Source of the DNA: Pseudomonas berkeleyensis
Lineage (GTDB): Bacteria > Pseudomonadota > Gammaproteobacteria > Pseudomonadales > Pseudomonadaceae
Length of the DNA: 64,000 bases
Reading direction: 5' to 3'
Assembly (NCBI RefSeq): GCF_014109765.1
Contig: NZ_CP059139.1
Span: 2,422,001 to 2,486,000, forward strand
Shown here: positions 25,062 to 34,428 of the stretch, piece after piece
Layout: every line of letters starts with the position of its first letter
Position numbering within the stretch: the first letter of the stretch is position 1
Notes under the pieces: model-generated
The model's input: only the letters and a program-made list of their open reading frames with translations
Database searches by the model: none
What the model was told of the DNA's origin: nothing
Made by a program: the position numbers and the translations under genes

Positions 25062-25840
25062 GCTTCGACCTGCAACTCAATGGCCTGCGCGCTGTGGTCA
25101 CCGGCGGCACGATGGGGCTTGGTGCTGCTGTCGTGCAGACCCTCGTGGAGGCTGGCGCCCGGGTGGCGATATCGGCGCGCAACGTGTCAGTACCACCTGT
25201 GGAAGGCGTCACCTATATCGGTGCCGATCTGACGACGGCACAGGGTGTTGCTCACCTCGCGCAGGCTGTCCTCGAGAGCTGGGGCGGTGTCGATATCGTG
25301 ATAAACGTGGTCGGTGGATCAAGCGCTCCAGGTGGTGGCTTTGCCGTCCTCAGTGATGAGCATTGGCTGGCAGAGCTGAACTTGAACCTGATGCCTGCCG
25401 TGCGCCTGGATCGCGCGCTGCTACCATCCATGCTGGCGCAGGGCTCGGGTGTCATCATCCATGTGAGTTCGATCCAGCGCATGATGCCCCTGCCCGAGTC
25501 CACTACCGCCTACGCCGCCGCCAAGGCAGCGCTCACCACCTACAGCAAGTCCCTTGCGAGAGAGGTAACGCCTAAAGGGGTTCGTGTGCTGAGCGTCGCG
25601 CCAGGATGGATAGAGACCGAGGCGTCCGTAAGGTTTGCAGAGCGGCTGGCTGAACAAGCGGGAACCGACTACGAAGGCGGCAAACGAATCGTCATGGAGG
25701 CGATAGGCGGAATCCCTCTGGGTAGGCCGGCCAAACCTCAGGAGGTGGCCGATCTGATCGTCTTCCTCGCGTCCCCACGGGCGGCCTCGATTGCGGGATC
25801 CGAGCACCGCATCGACGGCGGTACCATCTCGACGCTGTAA
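25058..25840 (+). CDS. Short-chain dehydrogenase/reductase
   Basis: A 260-residue NAD(P)-dependent classical SDR. It has the cofactor loop TGGTMGLGAAV (residues about 14-24), the NVVGGSS segment, a catalytic serine in HVSSIQ, the YAAAKAA Tyr-x3-Lys motif and the VAPGWIETEA loop, ending with the usual IAGSEHRIDGGT. It overlaps the SnoaL-like gene by four bases. The substrate is not predictable; control by the divergent LysR gene is likely. Confidence 0.9.
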   Translation: MSFDLQLNGLRAVVTGGTMGLGAAVVQTLVEAGARVAISARNVSVPPVEGVTYIGADLTTAQGVAHLAQAVLESWGGVDIVINVVGGSSAPGGGFAVLSDEHWLAELNLNLMPAVRLDRALLPSMLAQGSGVIIHVSSIQRMMPLPESTTAYAAAKAALTTYSKSLAREVTPKGVRVLSVAPGWIETEASVRFAERLAEQAGTDYEGGKRIVMEAIGGIPLGRPAKPQEVADLIVFLASPRAASIAGSEHRIDGGTISTL

Positions 25841-25981
25841 CCGGCGATTGCAATCAACTGATCAATGGCGAGCCCTCAGGGGCCGTCGCTTCCCCGGCTT
25901 TCTGGGGATGTTCCCGATGCCATTGCATGCTTCTGGATATCGGATCGTCCCAACCTTAAGGCTATTGATGTGCGCCGTCGC

Positions 25982-26887
25982 TCACCCAAACTGCTTCCGA
26001 TACGCGCCTGGCAACACCCCGACCACTTTGCTGAATGCCCGTGTAAAGGCGGCTACCGACTGGTAGCCACAGGCATCGGCTGCCTCGGCGACCGGTTGGC
26101 CTTGTTGCAGCAGGCGGCAGGCCTGGCGCATGCGCAGGCTCAGCAGTACGTGGCCGGGTGAGGTGCCGGCCAGCTCCTGGAAACGTTTGCAGAACGCCGA
26201 GCGCGACAGGCCGGTCAATTCGGCCATCTGTTCCAGTGGCCAGGGCTGCTCTGGCTGGGCGATCAGGCGTTCGAGCAGCGCGGCGAATTGCGGGTGGCGG
26301 GCCAGGCCCAGCAGGCCGCCGAGGTCGGCCACGGCCTGGCTCTGTTCGCGTAGCACGTAGAGAAACAACAGGTGGCTGAGACGCTCCAGCAGGGCGCCGG
26401 CCGGGCCTTCGCTACGTGAGCATTCCACCATGATCAGTTCGAACAGCCGCCGTGCGGCACTAGAGCCTGGATCACCGGCGCGCAGGATCAGGTGATCGGG
26501 CAGGGCGTCGATGATCAGGCTGCTCAACCCCGGACGGAAATGAAAGAAACCACAGACCAGGCTCACGCCATCGCGTGCATGCGTGTCGAGCGTTTGCATG
26601 GCAATGCGCGGGTTGCACTGCGCCTGTTCGGGCGAGGCCGCGTCTGACAGCCGATAGGGCAGGTCGCGCAGCAGGAACACGGCGTCGCCGCTGTGCAGGG
26701 CGATGCTTTGTTCGCGTTCATGCAGGTGCAGCCAGCACTCGCCCTGAACCAGCAAATGGAAACTGGCGCGCGCCAGGCCATGAGTGCTGGCTTGCCAACT
26801 GCCGCAGTAACGGCCGACATGGAACAGGCTGGCGTCCAGTTCCAGGCTGTCTAATAACCATTCAAAAGGGGCAGTGGAAGAATTCAT
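25982..26887 (-). CDS. AraC-family regulator with cupin-type sensor
   Basis: A 301-residue AraC-type activator with an N-terminal cupin domain (FHLLVQGECWLHLHEREQSIALHSGDAVFLLRDLPYRL, residues about 40-80) and two C-terminal helix-turn-helix motifs (WPLEQMAELTGLSRSAFCKRFQELAGTSPGHVLL and VAEAADACGYQSVAAFTRAFSKVVG). It diverges from the AhpD-like/flavin monooxygenase/ABC operon at 26991-31387. From memory, P. aeruginosa PA2332-PA2327 has the same order (unverified). It likely responds to an imported sulfur compound or an oxidation product. Confidence 0.88.
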   Translation of the reverse strand: MNSSTAPFEWLLDSLELDASLFHVGRYCGSWQASTHGLARASFHLLVQGECWLHLHEREQSIALHSGDAVFLLRDLPYRLSDAASPEQAQCNPRIAMQTLDTHARDGVSLVCGFFHFRPGLSSLIIDALPDHLILRAGDPGSSAARRLFELIMVECSRSEGPAGALLERLSHLLFLYVLREQSQAVADLGGLLGLARHPQFAALLERLIAQPEQPWPLEQMAELTGLSRSAFCKRFQELAGTSPGHVLLSLRMRQACRLLQQGQPVAEAADACGYQSVAAFTRAFSKVVGVLPGAYRKQFG

Positions 26888-26990
26888 CTAATGGAAAGAC
26901 TCAGGAGCAAGTGAACGCGACTTTAGAATATGGCTCACGATTTTTATAACCAAGACAATAGTGCCACACCTCTTGGTTAGGAGATGAACC

Positions 26991-27551
26991 ATGTCTCGCG
27001 TCACCCTACAGACTCTTGAATCGGCCCCGCAAGAAGCCCGTCCTTTCCTGCAGAACGCCCTCAACAACTCGGGTTTCATTCCCAATCTGCTGGCTGTGCT
27101 GGCCAATGCGCCGGCAGCGCTGGAAACCTACGTCACCGTCTCCGCACTCAATGGCAAGGCCAGCCTCGGCCTGGCCGAGCGCGAGGTGATCCAGCTGATC
27201 GCCGCCACCACCCACGGTTGCAGTTTCTGCGTTGCCGGCCACACAGCGGTGGCACAGAACAAGGCCAAGTTGCCGGCCGAGGTAATCGAAGCGCTGCGCG
27301 CCCGAGGGGAGTTGCCCAATGCCCGTTATGAAGCCTTGGCCGCGTTCACCCGTGCAGTGATTGCCACCCGTGGCAACGTCAGCGATGCCGAGTACCAGGC
27401 GTTCAAGGATGCCGGTTTCGAAGAGGGGCAGGCGCTCGAAGTGATTCTCGGCGTAAGCCTGGCAACCCTGTGCAACTTCGCCAACAGCTTTGCCCATACG
27501 CCGCTCAATCCTGAGCTTGCGCGTTATAGCTGGGAACAGGCTGAAGCCTGA
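26991..27551 (+). CDS. AhpD-like (carboxymuconolactone decarboxylase family) protein
   Basis: A 186-residue all-helical AhpD-family protein with the redox pair CSFC in THGCSFCVAGHTAVAQ (residues about 75-82 and the following histidine), the active site of AhpD-type peroxidases and disulfide reductases. It is the first gene of the operon, 30 bases before a DszC-like flavin monooxygenase. It may remove peroxide leaked by the flavoenzyme or act on a thiol product; both are inferences. Confidence 0.85.
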   Translation: MSRVTLQTLESAPQEARPFLQNALNNSGFIPNLLAVLANAPAALETYVTVSALNGKASLGLAEREVIQLIAATTHGCSFCVAGHTAVAQNKAKLPAEVIEALRARGELPNARYEALAAFTRAVIATRGNVSDAEYQAFKDAGFEEGQALEVILGVSLATLCNFANSFAHTPLNPELARYSWEQAEA

Positions 27552-27581
27552 GCCCCGTTTTTGTTGAAGGAGACCGACAGC

Positions 27582-28646
27582 ATGCTCGATCACTCATTGC
27601 GGCAATGGCTGGACACTCAGGCCGATGCACTCGACCGTGGCCTGCTCGACGGAGAAACCTTGCTCAGCCAGCTGGCAGCGGCCGATGTGCTGCGCCATGG
27701 CGTTGCCCCGCAGCTTGGCGGCGTGGGCGGTGACGTGACCGATGGCGTTGAAGCCATCGCCCAGGTCGCCAGCCACTCGCTGACCGCCGCGTTCGTCTTC
27801 TGGGGCCAGCGCGCCTTTATCGAGTACCTGCTGCAGAGCGATAACGTCGGTCTGCGCGAACGCCTGCTGGGTGATCTGCTCAGTGGGCGCAAGGCGGGCG
27901 CCACCGGCCTGTCCAACGCCATGAAGTTTCTTTCCGGTATCGAGCAACTGGGCGTGGTGGCCCAGGCGCGGGGCGATGGCTGGCGACTGGACGGCCAACT
28001 GCCCTGGGTGACCAACCTGCGCAAGAGCGGTTTCACCGTGGCCGCTGCCATCGACCTGCCGGGCGCGCAGCCTTTCGTGGCGGCGCTGCCGAATGATCTG
28101 CCAGGGCTGGTGCGCAGTGACGATCTGCAACTGCTCGGCCTGCAGTCGAGCAACACCGCAGCGATCCGTATCGACGGTGCAGCACTCGGCCGTGAGTGGC
28201 TGATCGCCGCTGATGCGCGCAGTTACCTGCCGCGTGTGCGTCCGGCTTTCCTCGGCTTGCAGTGCGGACTGTCGATCGGTCTGGCCCGGCGCGCCCTGGC
28301 GGAAGCCAAGGCGCGTCTGGGCGACGGTCGCTCGGTGCTTGAAGGCGAATGGCAGACACTCAACGACGAACTCAAAGGGCTTGAGCGCGCACTGCGCGAC
28401 GGTTTGAAACACGGCCATTTTGCAGCCGGCCCGGTGCCGCTGTTCAAGATCCGTATCGGCCTGGCCCAGGTGGCGGCCGAGGCAGTACAGCTGGAGTTGC
28501 AAGCCAGCGGCGGCAAGGCTTACTTGCAGGCGCATGGCAGCGGTTTTGCCCGACGCCTGCGCGAGTCGGCCTTCGTGCCGGTGGTCACGCCGAGCCTGGT
28601 GCAGCTGCGCAGTGAGCTGCGCAAGCACGGCGAGCTGGCGGCATGA
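27582..28646 (+). CDS. Acyl-CoA dehydrogenase-fold flavin monooxygenase (DszC/SfnB-like)
   Basis: A 354-residue member of the acyl-CoA dehydrogenase superfamily. It is short for the family and lacks the catalytic glutamate region typical of true acyl-CoA dehydrogenases, as DszC-like FMNH2-dependent monooxygenases do (my reading). Segments include VLRHGVAPQLGGVGGDVTDGVEAIAQVA, GATGLSNAMKFLSGIEQL and WVTNLRKSG. The ATG at 27582 has AAGGAG nine bases upstream. It overlaps the ABC ATPase gene by four bases. The likely job is oxidation of a sulfur compound imported by the transporter encoded next; it needs FMNH2, but no reductase is encoded in this operon. Confidence 0.75.
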   Translation: MLDHSLRQWLDTQADALDRGLLDGETLLSQLAAADVLRHGVAPQLGGVGGDVTDGVEAIAQVASHSLTAAFVFWGQRAFIEYLLQSDNVGLRERLLGDLLSGRKAGATGLSNAMKFLSGIEQLGVVAQARGDGWRLDGQLPWVTNLRKSGFTVAAAIDLPGAQPFVAALPNDLPGLVRSDDLQLLGLQSSNTAAIRIDGAALGREWLIAADARSYLPRVRPAFLGLQCGLSIGLARRALAEAKARLGDGRSVLEGEWQTLNDELKGLERALRDGLKHGHFAAGPVPLFKIRIGLAQVAAEAVQLELQASGGKAYLQAHGSGFARRLRESAFVPVVTPSLVQLRSELRKHGELAA

Positions 28647-29461
28647 ACGTCCTGCAGGCGCGTGACATCAGCCTGGGCTACGCCCAGCGCAGCGTGCTGG
28701 AAGGCTTCCAGCTGGAGCTGCGTGCCGGTGAGCTGGTCAGCATTCTTGGCCCCAGCGGGGTGGGCAAGTCCAGTCTGCTGCGTGTGCTGGCCGGCTTGCA
28801 GACGGCGCAACAGGGCAGGGTGGAGCTATTTGGCGAGGTGCTGAACGGCCCACACCCGCGAGTGGCGGTGGCCTTTCAGGATCCGTCGTTGCTGCCTTGG
28901 CTGAGCCTGGAGCAGAACGTCGGCTTCGGCCTGGACTTCGCCCGTCAGCCGAGTCGCACGGGGGCGCAGCGTCAGGTGCTGATCGACCAGGCGATTGTCG
29001 CCGTGGATCTGAAGCACGCCCGCGAACGCTACCCCAGCGAACTCTCCGGCGGCATGGCCCAGCGCACCGCGCTGGCCCGCTGTCTGGCCCGCGAGCCGCA
29101 TGTCCTACTGCTCGATGAACCCTTTGGCGCGCTGGACGAAGTGACCCGCGCCGACATGCAACAGTTATTGCTGAACCTGATCCGCGAGCGGCAGACCGCC
29201 GCCGTGCTGATCACCCATGACATCGATGAAGCGCTGTTGCTGTCCGACCGTATCCTGCTACTGGGTGGCACCCCAGCGCACACGCTCGACCAGTGGCACA
29301 TCGACCTGCCGCAGCCTCGCGCTGATCTGGTCGATGAGCTGGGCGCCCTGCGCGTCGATATCCTCAAAACCCTACGGCGGGCGAGCCGCAACAACGGACA
29401 TTCAATCGAACCGCTGGAGCCCTGCCATGTGCCTGGACGATCCCACTCATACTCGTCGTGA
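28643..29461 (+). CDS. ABC transporter ATP-binding protein
   Basis: A 272-residue ATPase of the nitrate/sulfonate/taurine type: Walker A GPSGVGKSS (about 38-46), Q-loop VAFQDPSLLPW, signature LSGGMAQR, Walker B VLLLDEP and switch VLITHD. Its 3' end overlaps the Tat-signal binding-protein gene by 35 bases, so translation of the two is coupled. It energises the permease at 30623. Confidence 0.9.
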   Translation: MNVLQARDISLGYAQRSVLEGFQLELRAGELVSILGPSGVGKSSLLRVLAGLQTAQQGRVELFGEVLNGPHPRVAVAFQDPSLLPWLSLEQNVGFGLDFARQPSRTGAQRQVLIDQAIVAVDLKHARERYPSELSGGMAQRTALARCLAREPHVLLLDEPFGALDEVTRADMQQLLLNLIRERQTAAVLITHDIDEALLLSDRILLLGGTPAHTLDQWHIDLPQPRADLVDELGALRVDILKTLRRASRNNGHSIEPLEPCHVPGRSHSYSS

Positions 29462-30626
29462 TTTCATCAAACTCACCAGCCTGCTGACCGCAGCTGGCGC
29501 TTTCCCATTACTTACCAGCCTGCAGGCGCGCGCTGCCAGCGAGCCGGACGCGCCGGTGCGTATTGGCTACCTGCCGATCACCGATGCCACGCCACTGCTG
29601 GTGGCCCACAACAACGGCCTGTTCGAGGCCGAAGGCATCAAGTCCGAACGTCCGGTGCTGCTGCGCAGCTGGGCGCAGGTGATCGAGGCCTTTATCTCCG
29701 GCCAGGTCAACGTCATCCACCTGCTGTCGCCGATGACCGTGTGGGCGCGCTACGGCAGCAAGGTGCCAGCCAAGGTGGTGGCGTGGAACCACGTCGGTGG
29801 TTCGGGCCTGACCGTGGCGCCGGGCATCGAGGATGTGAAGCAGCTCGGCGGGCAGTCCATCGCCATTCCGTTCTGGTACTCGATCCACAACGTGGTGGTG
29901 CAGCAGTTGCTGCGCGACAGCGGCCTGACCCCGGTGAGCAAGGCGGCCAACGCCAGCATCGCCGCCAACGAGGTCAACCTGGTGGTGCTGCCACCCTCGG
30001 ACATGCCGCCGGCCCTGGCCAGCAAACGCATCGCCGGCTACATCGTCGCCGAGCCGTTCAATGCCCTGGCCGAGAATCTCAAGGTCGGGCGCATCCAGCG
30101 TTTTACCGGCGACGTGTGGCGCAACCACGCCTGCTGCGTGGTGTTCATGCACGAGCACGACCTGAACAACCGCCCCGAGTGGTCGCAGAAGGTGGTCAAC
30201 GCCATCGTCAAGGCGCAACTGTGGACGCGCGACAACCGCGCGGAAGCGGCTCAACTGCTGTCCAAGGACGGTGCCAATCGCTACACGCCCCATGCACCGG
30301 ACGTGCTCGGCCGGGTGCTGGCGCCGGCTGCCAGCGAACGTGACGCCTACCTGGCCAGCGGCGCGATCCAGCATGGCGACTGGGCCGACAAGCGTATCGA
30401 CTTCCAGCCGTATCCCTTTCCCAGCTACACCGAGGAACTGGTCAAGCGCCTGAAGAACACCCTGATCGAAGGCAACAGCCGCTTCCTCGCCGATCTCGAC
30501 CCATCGGCCACGGCACGTGATCTGGTCGATGATCGCTTCGTGCGCACCGCCATCGAAGCGGTTGGCGGGCTCAAGGCCTTCGGTGCGCCGGACCGCTTCG
30601 AACGCGTCGAGGAGATCGCGGTGTGA
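29427..30626 (+). CDS. ABC substrate-binding protein with Tat signal
   Basis: A 399-residue NrtA/SsuA-type binding protein. The N-terminus THTRRDFIKLTSLLTAAG is a twin-arginine signal, so it is exported folded, unlike the Sec-exported binding proteins elsewhere in the window. Motifs of the class include IGYLPITDATPLLVAHNNGLFEAEGI and GLTVAPGIEDVKQLGGQSIAIPF. I placed the start at the ATG 29427 directly before the Tat motif, inside the ATPase gene. It overlaps the permease by four bases. Folded export suggests a bound cofactor or a need for cytoplasmic folding. The ligand is unknown. Confidence 0.85.
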   Translation: MCLDDPTHTRRDFIKLTSLLTAAGAFPLLTSLQARAASEPDAPVRIGYLPITDATPLLVAHNNGLFEAEGIKSERPVLLRSWAQVIEAFISGQVNVIHLLSPMTVWARYGSKVPAKVVAWNHVGGSGLTVAPGIEDVKQLGGQSIAIPFWYSIHNVVVQQLLRDSGLTPVSKAANASIAANEVNLVVLPPSDMPPALASKRIAGYIVAEPFNALAENLKVGRIQRFTGDVWRNHACCVVFMHEHDLNNRPEWSQKVVNAIVKAQLWTRDNRAEAAQLLSKDGANRYTPHAPDVLGRVLAPAASERDAYLASGAIQHGDWADKRIDFQPYPFPSYTEELVKRLKNTLIEGNSRFLADLDPSATARDLVDDRFVRTAIEAVGGLKAFGAPDRFERVEEIAV

Positions 30627-31387
30627 GCACTTCGCTGAAGAGCTGGGGGCTCGGCCTGGCCGGGCTGCTTGGTCTGTTCCTCCTCTGGTGGCTGCTGTTG
30701 GCGGCGTTCAGCAGCGGCGAAGGCCTGGTGGCGTTGTTCACGCCCCAGGCCACGCTGGCCAGTCTGGTCGAGCTGCTGCAGCGGCCGGAGCTGTTCGAGC
30801 ATGTGCTGGTCAGCCTCAAGCGCATCTTCATCGGCCTTGGCCTGGCGCTGCTGGTCGGCGTGCCGCTGGGGTTGCTGGTGGGCAGTTGGCGCAACCTGGA
30901 ATGGGCGACCACACCGGCGTTCCAGTTCCTGCGGATGATCTCGCCGCTGTCGTGGATGCCGATTGCCGTGATGGTGATGGGCGTCGGCGACCAGCCGATC
31001 TACTTTCTGCTGGCCTTCGCCGCCGTGTGGCCGATCCTGCTCAACACCGCCGCTGGCGTGAGGCAGCTCGACGGCCGCTGGCTGCAACTGGCGCGCAGCC
31101 TCAGTGCGACGCGCTGGGAAACCCTGCGCCGGGTGATCGTGCCCGGCGTGCTCGGCCATGTGCTGACCGGCGTGCGCCTGGCCATCGGCATCCTGTGGAT
31201 CGTGCTGGTGCCCTGCGAAATGCTCGGCGTCAGCGCCGGGCTGGGCTACTACATCCTCGATACCCGTGATCGCCTGGCCTATTCGGAACTGATGGCCATG
31301 GTGCTGCTGATCGGTGTGCTGGGCTTCTTGCTCGATGCTGCGGCGCGTGCGTTGTATGCGCGCTGGAGTCATGGCGCGAGTCGCTGA
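30623..31387 (+). CDS. ABC transporter permease
   Basis: A 254-residue inner-membrane permease of the SsuC/NrtB class with about six helices (first LGLAGLLGLFLLWWLLLAAF) and the ATPase-docking loop LDGRWLQLARSLSATRWETLRRVIVPG. It is the last gene of the AraC-linked operon and overlaps the binding-protein gene by four bases. It works with the ATPase at 28643 and the Tat-exported binding protein. Confidence 0.88.
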   Translation: MSTSLKSWGLGLAGLLGLFLLWWLLLAAFSSGEGLVALFTPQATLASLVELLQRPELFEHVLVSLKRIFIGLGLALLVGVPLGLLVGSWRNLEWATTPAFQFLRMISPLSWMPIAVMVMGVGDQPIYFLLAFAAVWPILLNTAAGVRQLDGRWLQLARSLSATRWETLRRVIVPGVLGHVLTGVRLAIGILWIVLVPCEMLGVSAGLGYYILDTRDRLAYSELMAMVLLIGVLGFLLDAAARALYARWSHGASR

Positions 31388-31555
31388 TGGGTCATATGAA
31401 TATGACTAATCAGTATTTAAATTAATTTTCTTATATCTATAAAGTTCAATTCCATGCGTACCTGCCGACCAATCGGCGCGCCGCACTGAACACATGGCCG
31501 AACCCTCGGCCGGTCAAAGTGATGCGCCGATTGGCGCCTTTGCATGGAGTTTTCT

Positions 31556-32446
31556 ATGTCGGCAGTAGCCCATACCACCATCGCGGCGTCGGCACAGTCA
31601 TTCGAGGTTCGCCCCTTCGATGCGCCCGTTGGCGCTGAGATCATCGGTCTGGATCTGACCCAGCCGCTTGGCGATGAAGACTTCGCCCGTGTCCATCGCG
31701 CCCACCTCGATCATGCCTTGCTGGTGTTCCGTGACCAGCGCATCACCCCCGAGCAGCAGATCGCCTTCAGCCGCCGTTTCGGCCCGCTGCAGATCCATGT
31801 ACTCAAGCAGTTCCTGCTGGAAGGCCACCCGGAAATCTTCATCATCTCCAACATCGTCGAGAACGGTCAGCCGATCGGCCTGGGTGATGCCGGCAAGTTC
31901 TGGCACTCGGATCTGTCCTACAAGGAGTTGCCCAGCCTCGGCTCCATGCTGCTGGCCCAGGAGCTACCGGAGGAGGGCGGCGATACGCTGTTCGCCAGCC
32001 AGCAACTGGCCTATGAAACCCTGCCAGCCGAATTGCGCCAGGTGATCGAAGGCAAGCGCGCTGCGCATTCCTACACCGCCCGCTATGCCGATGAGGTATT
32101 CGCTGGCGTTCGTCGCCCGACCCTGACCGAGGCGCAACTGGCCGAGGTCAAGTCGGTCGTTCATCCGGTGGTACGCACTCACCCGGAAACTGGGCGCAAG
32201 GGCCTGTTCGTCAACGAGAACTTCACCACCCACATTCTCGATATTCCCGAGGATGAAAGCCGGCAGATTCTCGCCGAACTCTACGCCCACAGCGCCAAAC
32301 CCGAGTTCATCTACCGCCACCAGTGGCAACCACACGACATGGTGTTCTGGGACAACCGTGCGCTGATCCACCTGGCCACCGGTTGCCCCAGCCACCTGCG
32401 CCGACGCATGCACCGTACGACCATCCAGGGCGACGTGCCGTTCTGA
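31556..32446 (+). CDS. TauD/TfdA-family 2-oxoglutarate dioxygenase
   Basis: A 296-residue Fe(II)/2-oxoglutarate dioxygenase that hydroxylates the carbon next to sulfur so that sulfite or sulfate is released. The iron ligands are visible: H117-x-D119 in FWHSDLSY and H272 in LIHLATG; R287 in HRTTI should bind 2-oxoglutarate. The ATG at 31556 has GGAG upstream, better than 31544. The gene leads an operon with a binding protein, ATPase, permease and second binding protein, an order resembling P. aeruginosa PA2310-PA2307 (from memory, unverified) and the alkylsulfatase AtsK with its ats transporter. Taurine, another sulfonate or a sulfate ester are all possible substrates. Confidence 0.88.
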   Translation: MSAVAHTTIAASAQSFEVRPFDAPVGAEIIGLDLTQPLGDEDFARVHRAHLDHALLVFRDQRITPEQQIAFSRRFGPLQIHVLKQFLLEGHPEIFIISNIVENGQPIGLGDAGKFWHSDLSYKELPSLGSMLLAQELPEEGGDTLFASQQLAYETLPAELRQVIEGKRAAHSYTARYADEVFAGVRRPTLTEAQLAEVKSVVHPVVRTHPETGRKGLFVNENFTTHILDIPEDESRQILAELYAHSAKPEFIYRHQWQPHDMVFWDNRALIHLATGCPSHLRRRMHRTTIQGDVPF

Positions 32447-32501
32447 AAGACCGCAACACCGTTATTTCCCTTTTCCGCTTGCATCCGAATGGAGTCACAT
32501 C

Positions 32502-33545
32502 ATGTCTCTAGGCAAACGTTTTTCCTTCATTCCGCGTTTTGGCCGGTTGGCCAGCGGTATCGGGCTTTCTCTGAGCCTGCTGGCCGGCTCGCTGGCGGCG
32601 CCTCAGGCCGCCCATGCCGAGGGGCAGATTCGCATCGCCGAGCAGTTCGGCATCGTCTACCTGTTGCTCAACGTGGTACGTGATCAGCAGTTGATCGAGA
32701 AACACGGCAAGGCCGATGGCCTGGATATCAAGGTCGACTGGCAGCAGCTCTCTGGCGGCGCGGCGATCAACGATGCGCTGCTCTCCGGTGCCATCAACAT
32801 CGCCGGTGCCGGCATTGGCCCGTTGCTCACCGTCTGGGATCGCACCCACGGCAAGCAGAACGTCAAGGGCGTGGCTTCGCTGGGCAACTTCCCGTACTAC
32901 CTGCTGAGCAACAATCCCAAGGTCAAGACCATCGCCGACTTCACCGAGAAGGATCGCATCGCTGTACCGGCGGTGGGCGTTTCAGTGCAGTCACGTTTCC
33001 TCCAGTACGCCGCCGCCAAACAGTGGGGCGACAAGGAGTTCGACCGCCTCGACAAGTACACCGTGGCGCTGCCGCACCCGGATGCCACCGCCTCGCTGTT
33101 GTCCGGCGGTACCGAGTTGACCGGGCATTTCTCCAACCCGCCGTTCCAGAACCAGGCCCTGGAGAACCCCAACGTGCACGTGGTGCTCGATACCTACGAG
33201 CTGCTCGGCCCGAACTCGCCGACCGTGCTGTATGCCACCGAGAAATTCCGCAACGACAACCCCAAGACCTACAAGGCTTTCGTCGCCGCGCTGGCCGAGG
33301 CAGCCCAGTTCGCCCAGAACGACAAGGGCGCGGCAGCCGACACCTATATCCGCGTCACCGGCGCCAAGATCAGCCGCGAAGAGTTGTTGAAGATCATCGA
33401 CAACGAGCAGTTCCAGTTCAGCGTCACCCCCACCAATACCTACCCTCTGGCGGAGTTCCTGCAACGCGTCGGTGCCATCAAGAACAAACCGGCCAGCTGG
33501 CAGGACTACTTCTTCGAAGACGCCGCCATCGGTCAGGGAAGCTGA
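32502..33545 (+). CDS. Sulfur-compound ABC substrate-binding protein 1
   Basis: A 347-residue periplasmic NMT1/SsuA-type binding protein with a Sec signal (hydrophobic run IGLSLSLLAGSLAAPQAAHA). The mature part starts EGQIRIAEQFGIVYLLLNVV. It is clearly a paralogue of the protein at 35470 (shared QFGI, DQQLIEKH, LPHPDATA, LENP and ending SWxDYFFE). It follows the dioxygenase gene and precedes its own ATPase gene by six bases. The ligand is unknown; the TauD-like neighbour suggests a sulfonate or sulfate ester. Confidence 0.88.
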   Translation: MSLGKRFSFIPRFGRLASGIGLSLSLLAGSLAAPQAAHAEGQIRIAEQFGIVYLLLNVVRDQQLIEKHGKADGLDIKVDWQQLSGGAAINDALLSGAINIAGAGIGPLLTVWDRTHGKQNVKGVASLGNFPYYLLSNNPKVKTIADFTEKDRIAVPAVGVSVQSRFLQYAAAKQWGDKEFDRLDKYTVALPHPDATASLLSGGTELTGHFSNPPFQNQALENPNVHVVLDTYELLGPNSPTVLYATEKFRNDNPKTYKAFVAALAEAAQFAQNDKGAAADTYIRVTGAKISREELLKIIDNEQFQFSVTPTNTYPLAEFLQRVGAIKNKPASWQDYFFEDAAIGQGS

Positions 33546-33551
33546 TAAACC

Positions 33552-34415
33552 ATGAATGCCTCTCTGCAAGGCCACACGGCCAGCACATCAAGCGCAGGCA
33601 CGCTCGACACCCTGTTACAGGTGGAGAACGTCAGCCTCGAATACCGCACCCCACAGCGCGTAGTGCGCGCCACCCACGAAGTCAGCTTCGAGGTGGATCG
33701 CGCCGATCGTTTCGTGCTGCTTGGCCCTTCGGGGTGCGGTAAGTCCACCTTGCTCAAGGCCGTGGCCGGCTTCATCGAGCCGGTCGGCGGCAGCATCCGC
33801 CTCGATGGCGCCGAAGTACGCGAACCTGGCCCGGATCGCATCGTGGTGTTTCAGGAGTTCGACCAGTTGCCGCCGTGGAAGACGGTGAAGCAGAACGTCA
33901 TGTTCCCGCTGTTGGCCTCACGCACCCTGGGCCGCAAGGAAGCCGAAGAACGCGCCCTGTATTACCTGGAGAAGGTCGGCCTGGCCGCTTTCGCCGATGC
34001 CTACCCGCACACCCTGTCCGGCGGTATGAAGGCCCGTGTGGCGATTGCCCGCGCGCTGGCCATGCAGCCGAAGATCCTGTTGATGGACGAACCCTTCGCC
34101 GCCCTCGACGCACTGACCCGACGCAAGATGCAGGAGGAGCTGCTGGAGCTGTGGGAGGAGGTGCGTTTCACCCTGCTGTTCGTCACCCACTCCATCGAGG
34201 AGGCGCTGATCGTCGGCAATCGCATCCTGCTGCTGTCGCCGCATCCGGGGCGTGTCCGTGCGGAGATCAACAGCCACCAGTTCGACCTGCACAGCCTCGG
34301 TGGCGTGGCCTTCCAGCAGACCGCGCAGCGTATCCACCGCTTGTTGTTCGACGAGGACGGCGAGGGTGGCAAGGCCGCCGAGCTGGGCTTCCAAGACATC
34401 CGTATCGCCTACTGA
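33552..34415 (+). CDS. ABC transporter ATP-binding protein (TauB/SsuB type)
   Basis: A 287-residue ATPase with Walker A GPSGCGKST (about 58-66), Q-loop VVFQEFDQLPPWK, signature LSGGMKAR, Walker B ILLMDEP and switch FVTHS. In the signature the usual Q-R pair is replaced by K-A-R, and the switch region reads THS rather than THD, as in some nitrate/taurine ATPases. It drives uptake through the permease at 34429. Confidence 0.9.
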   Translation: MNASLQGHTASTSSAGTLDTLLQVENVSLEYRTPQRVVRATHEVSFEVDRADRFVLLGPSGCGKSTLLKAVAGFIEPVGGSIRLDGAEVREPGPDRIVVFQEFDQLPPWKTVKQNVMFPLLASRTLGRKEAEERALYYLEKVGLAAFADAYPHTLSGGMKARVAIARALAMQPKILLMDEPFAALDALTRRKMQEELLELWEEVRFTLLFVTHSIEEALIVGNRILLLSPHPGRVRAEINSHQFDLHSLGGVAFQQTAQRIHRLLFDEDGEGGKAAELGFQDIRIAY

Positions 34416-34428
34416 GGAGAGTGATCCC

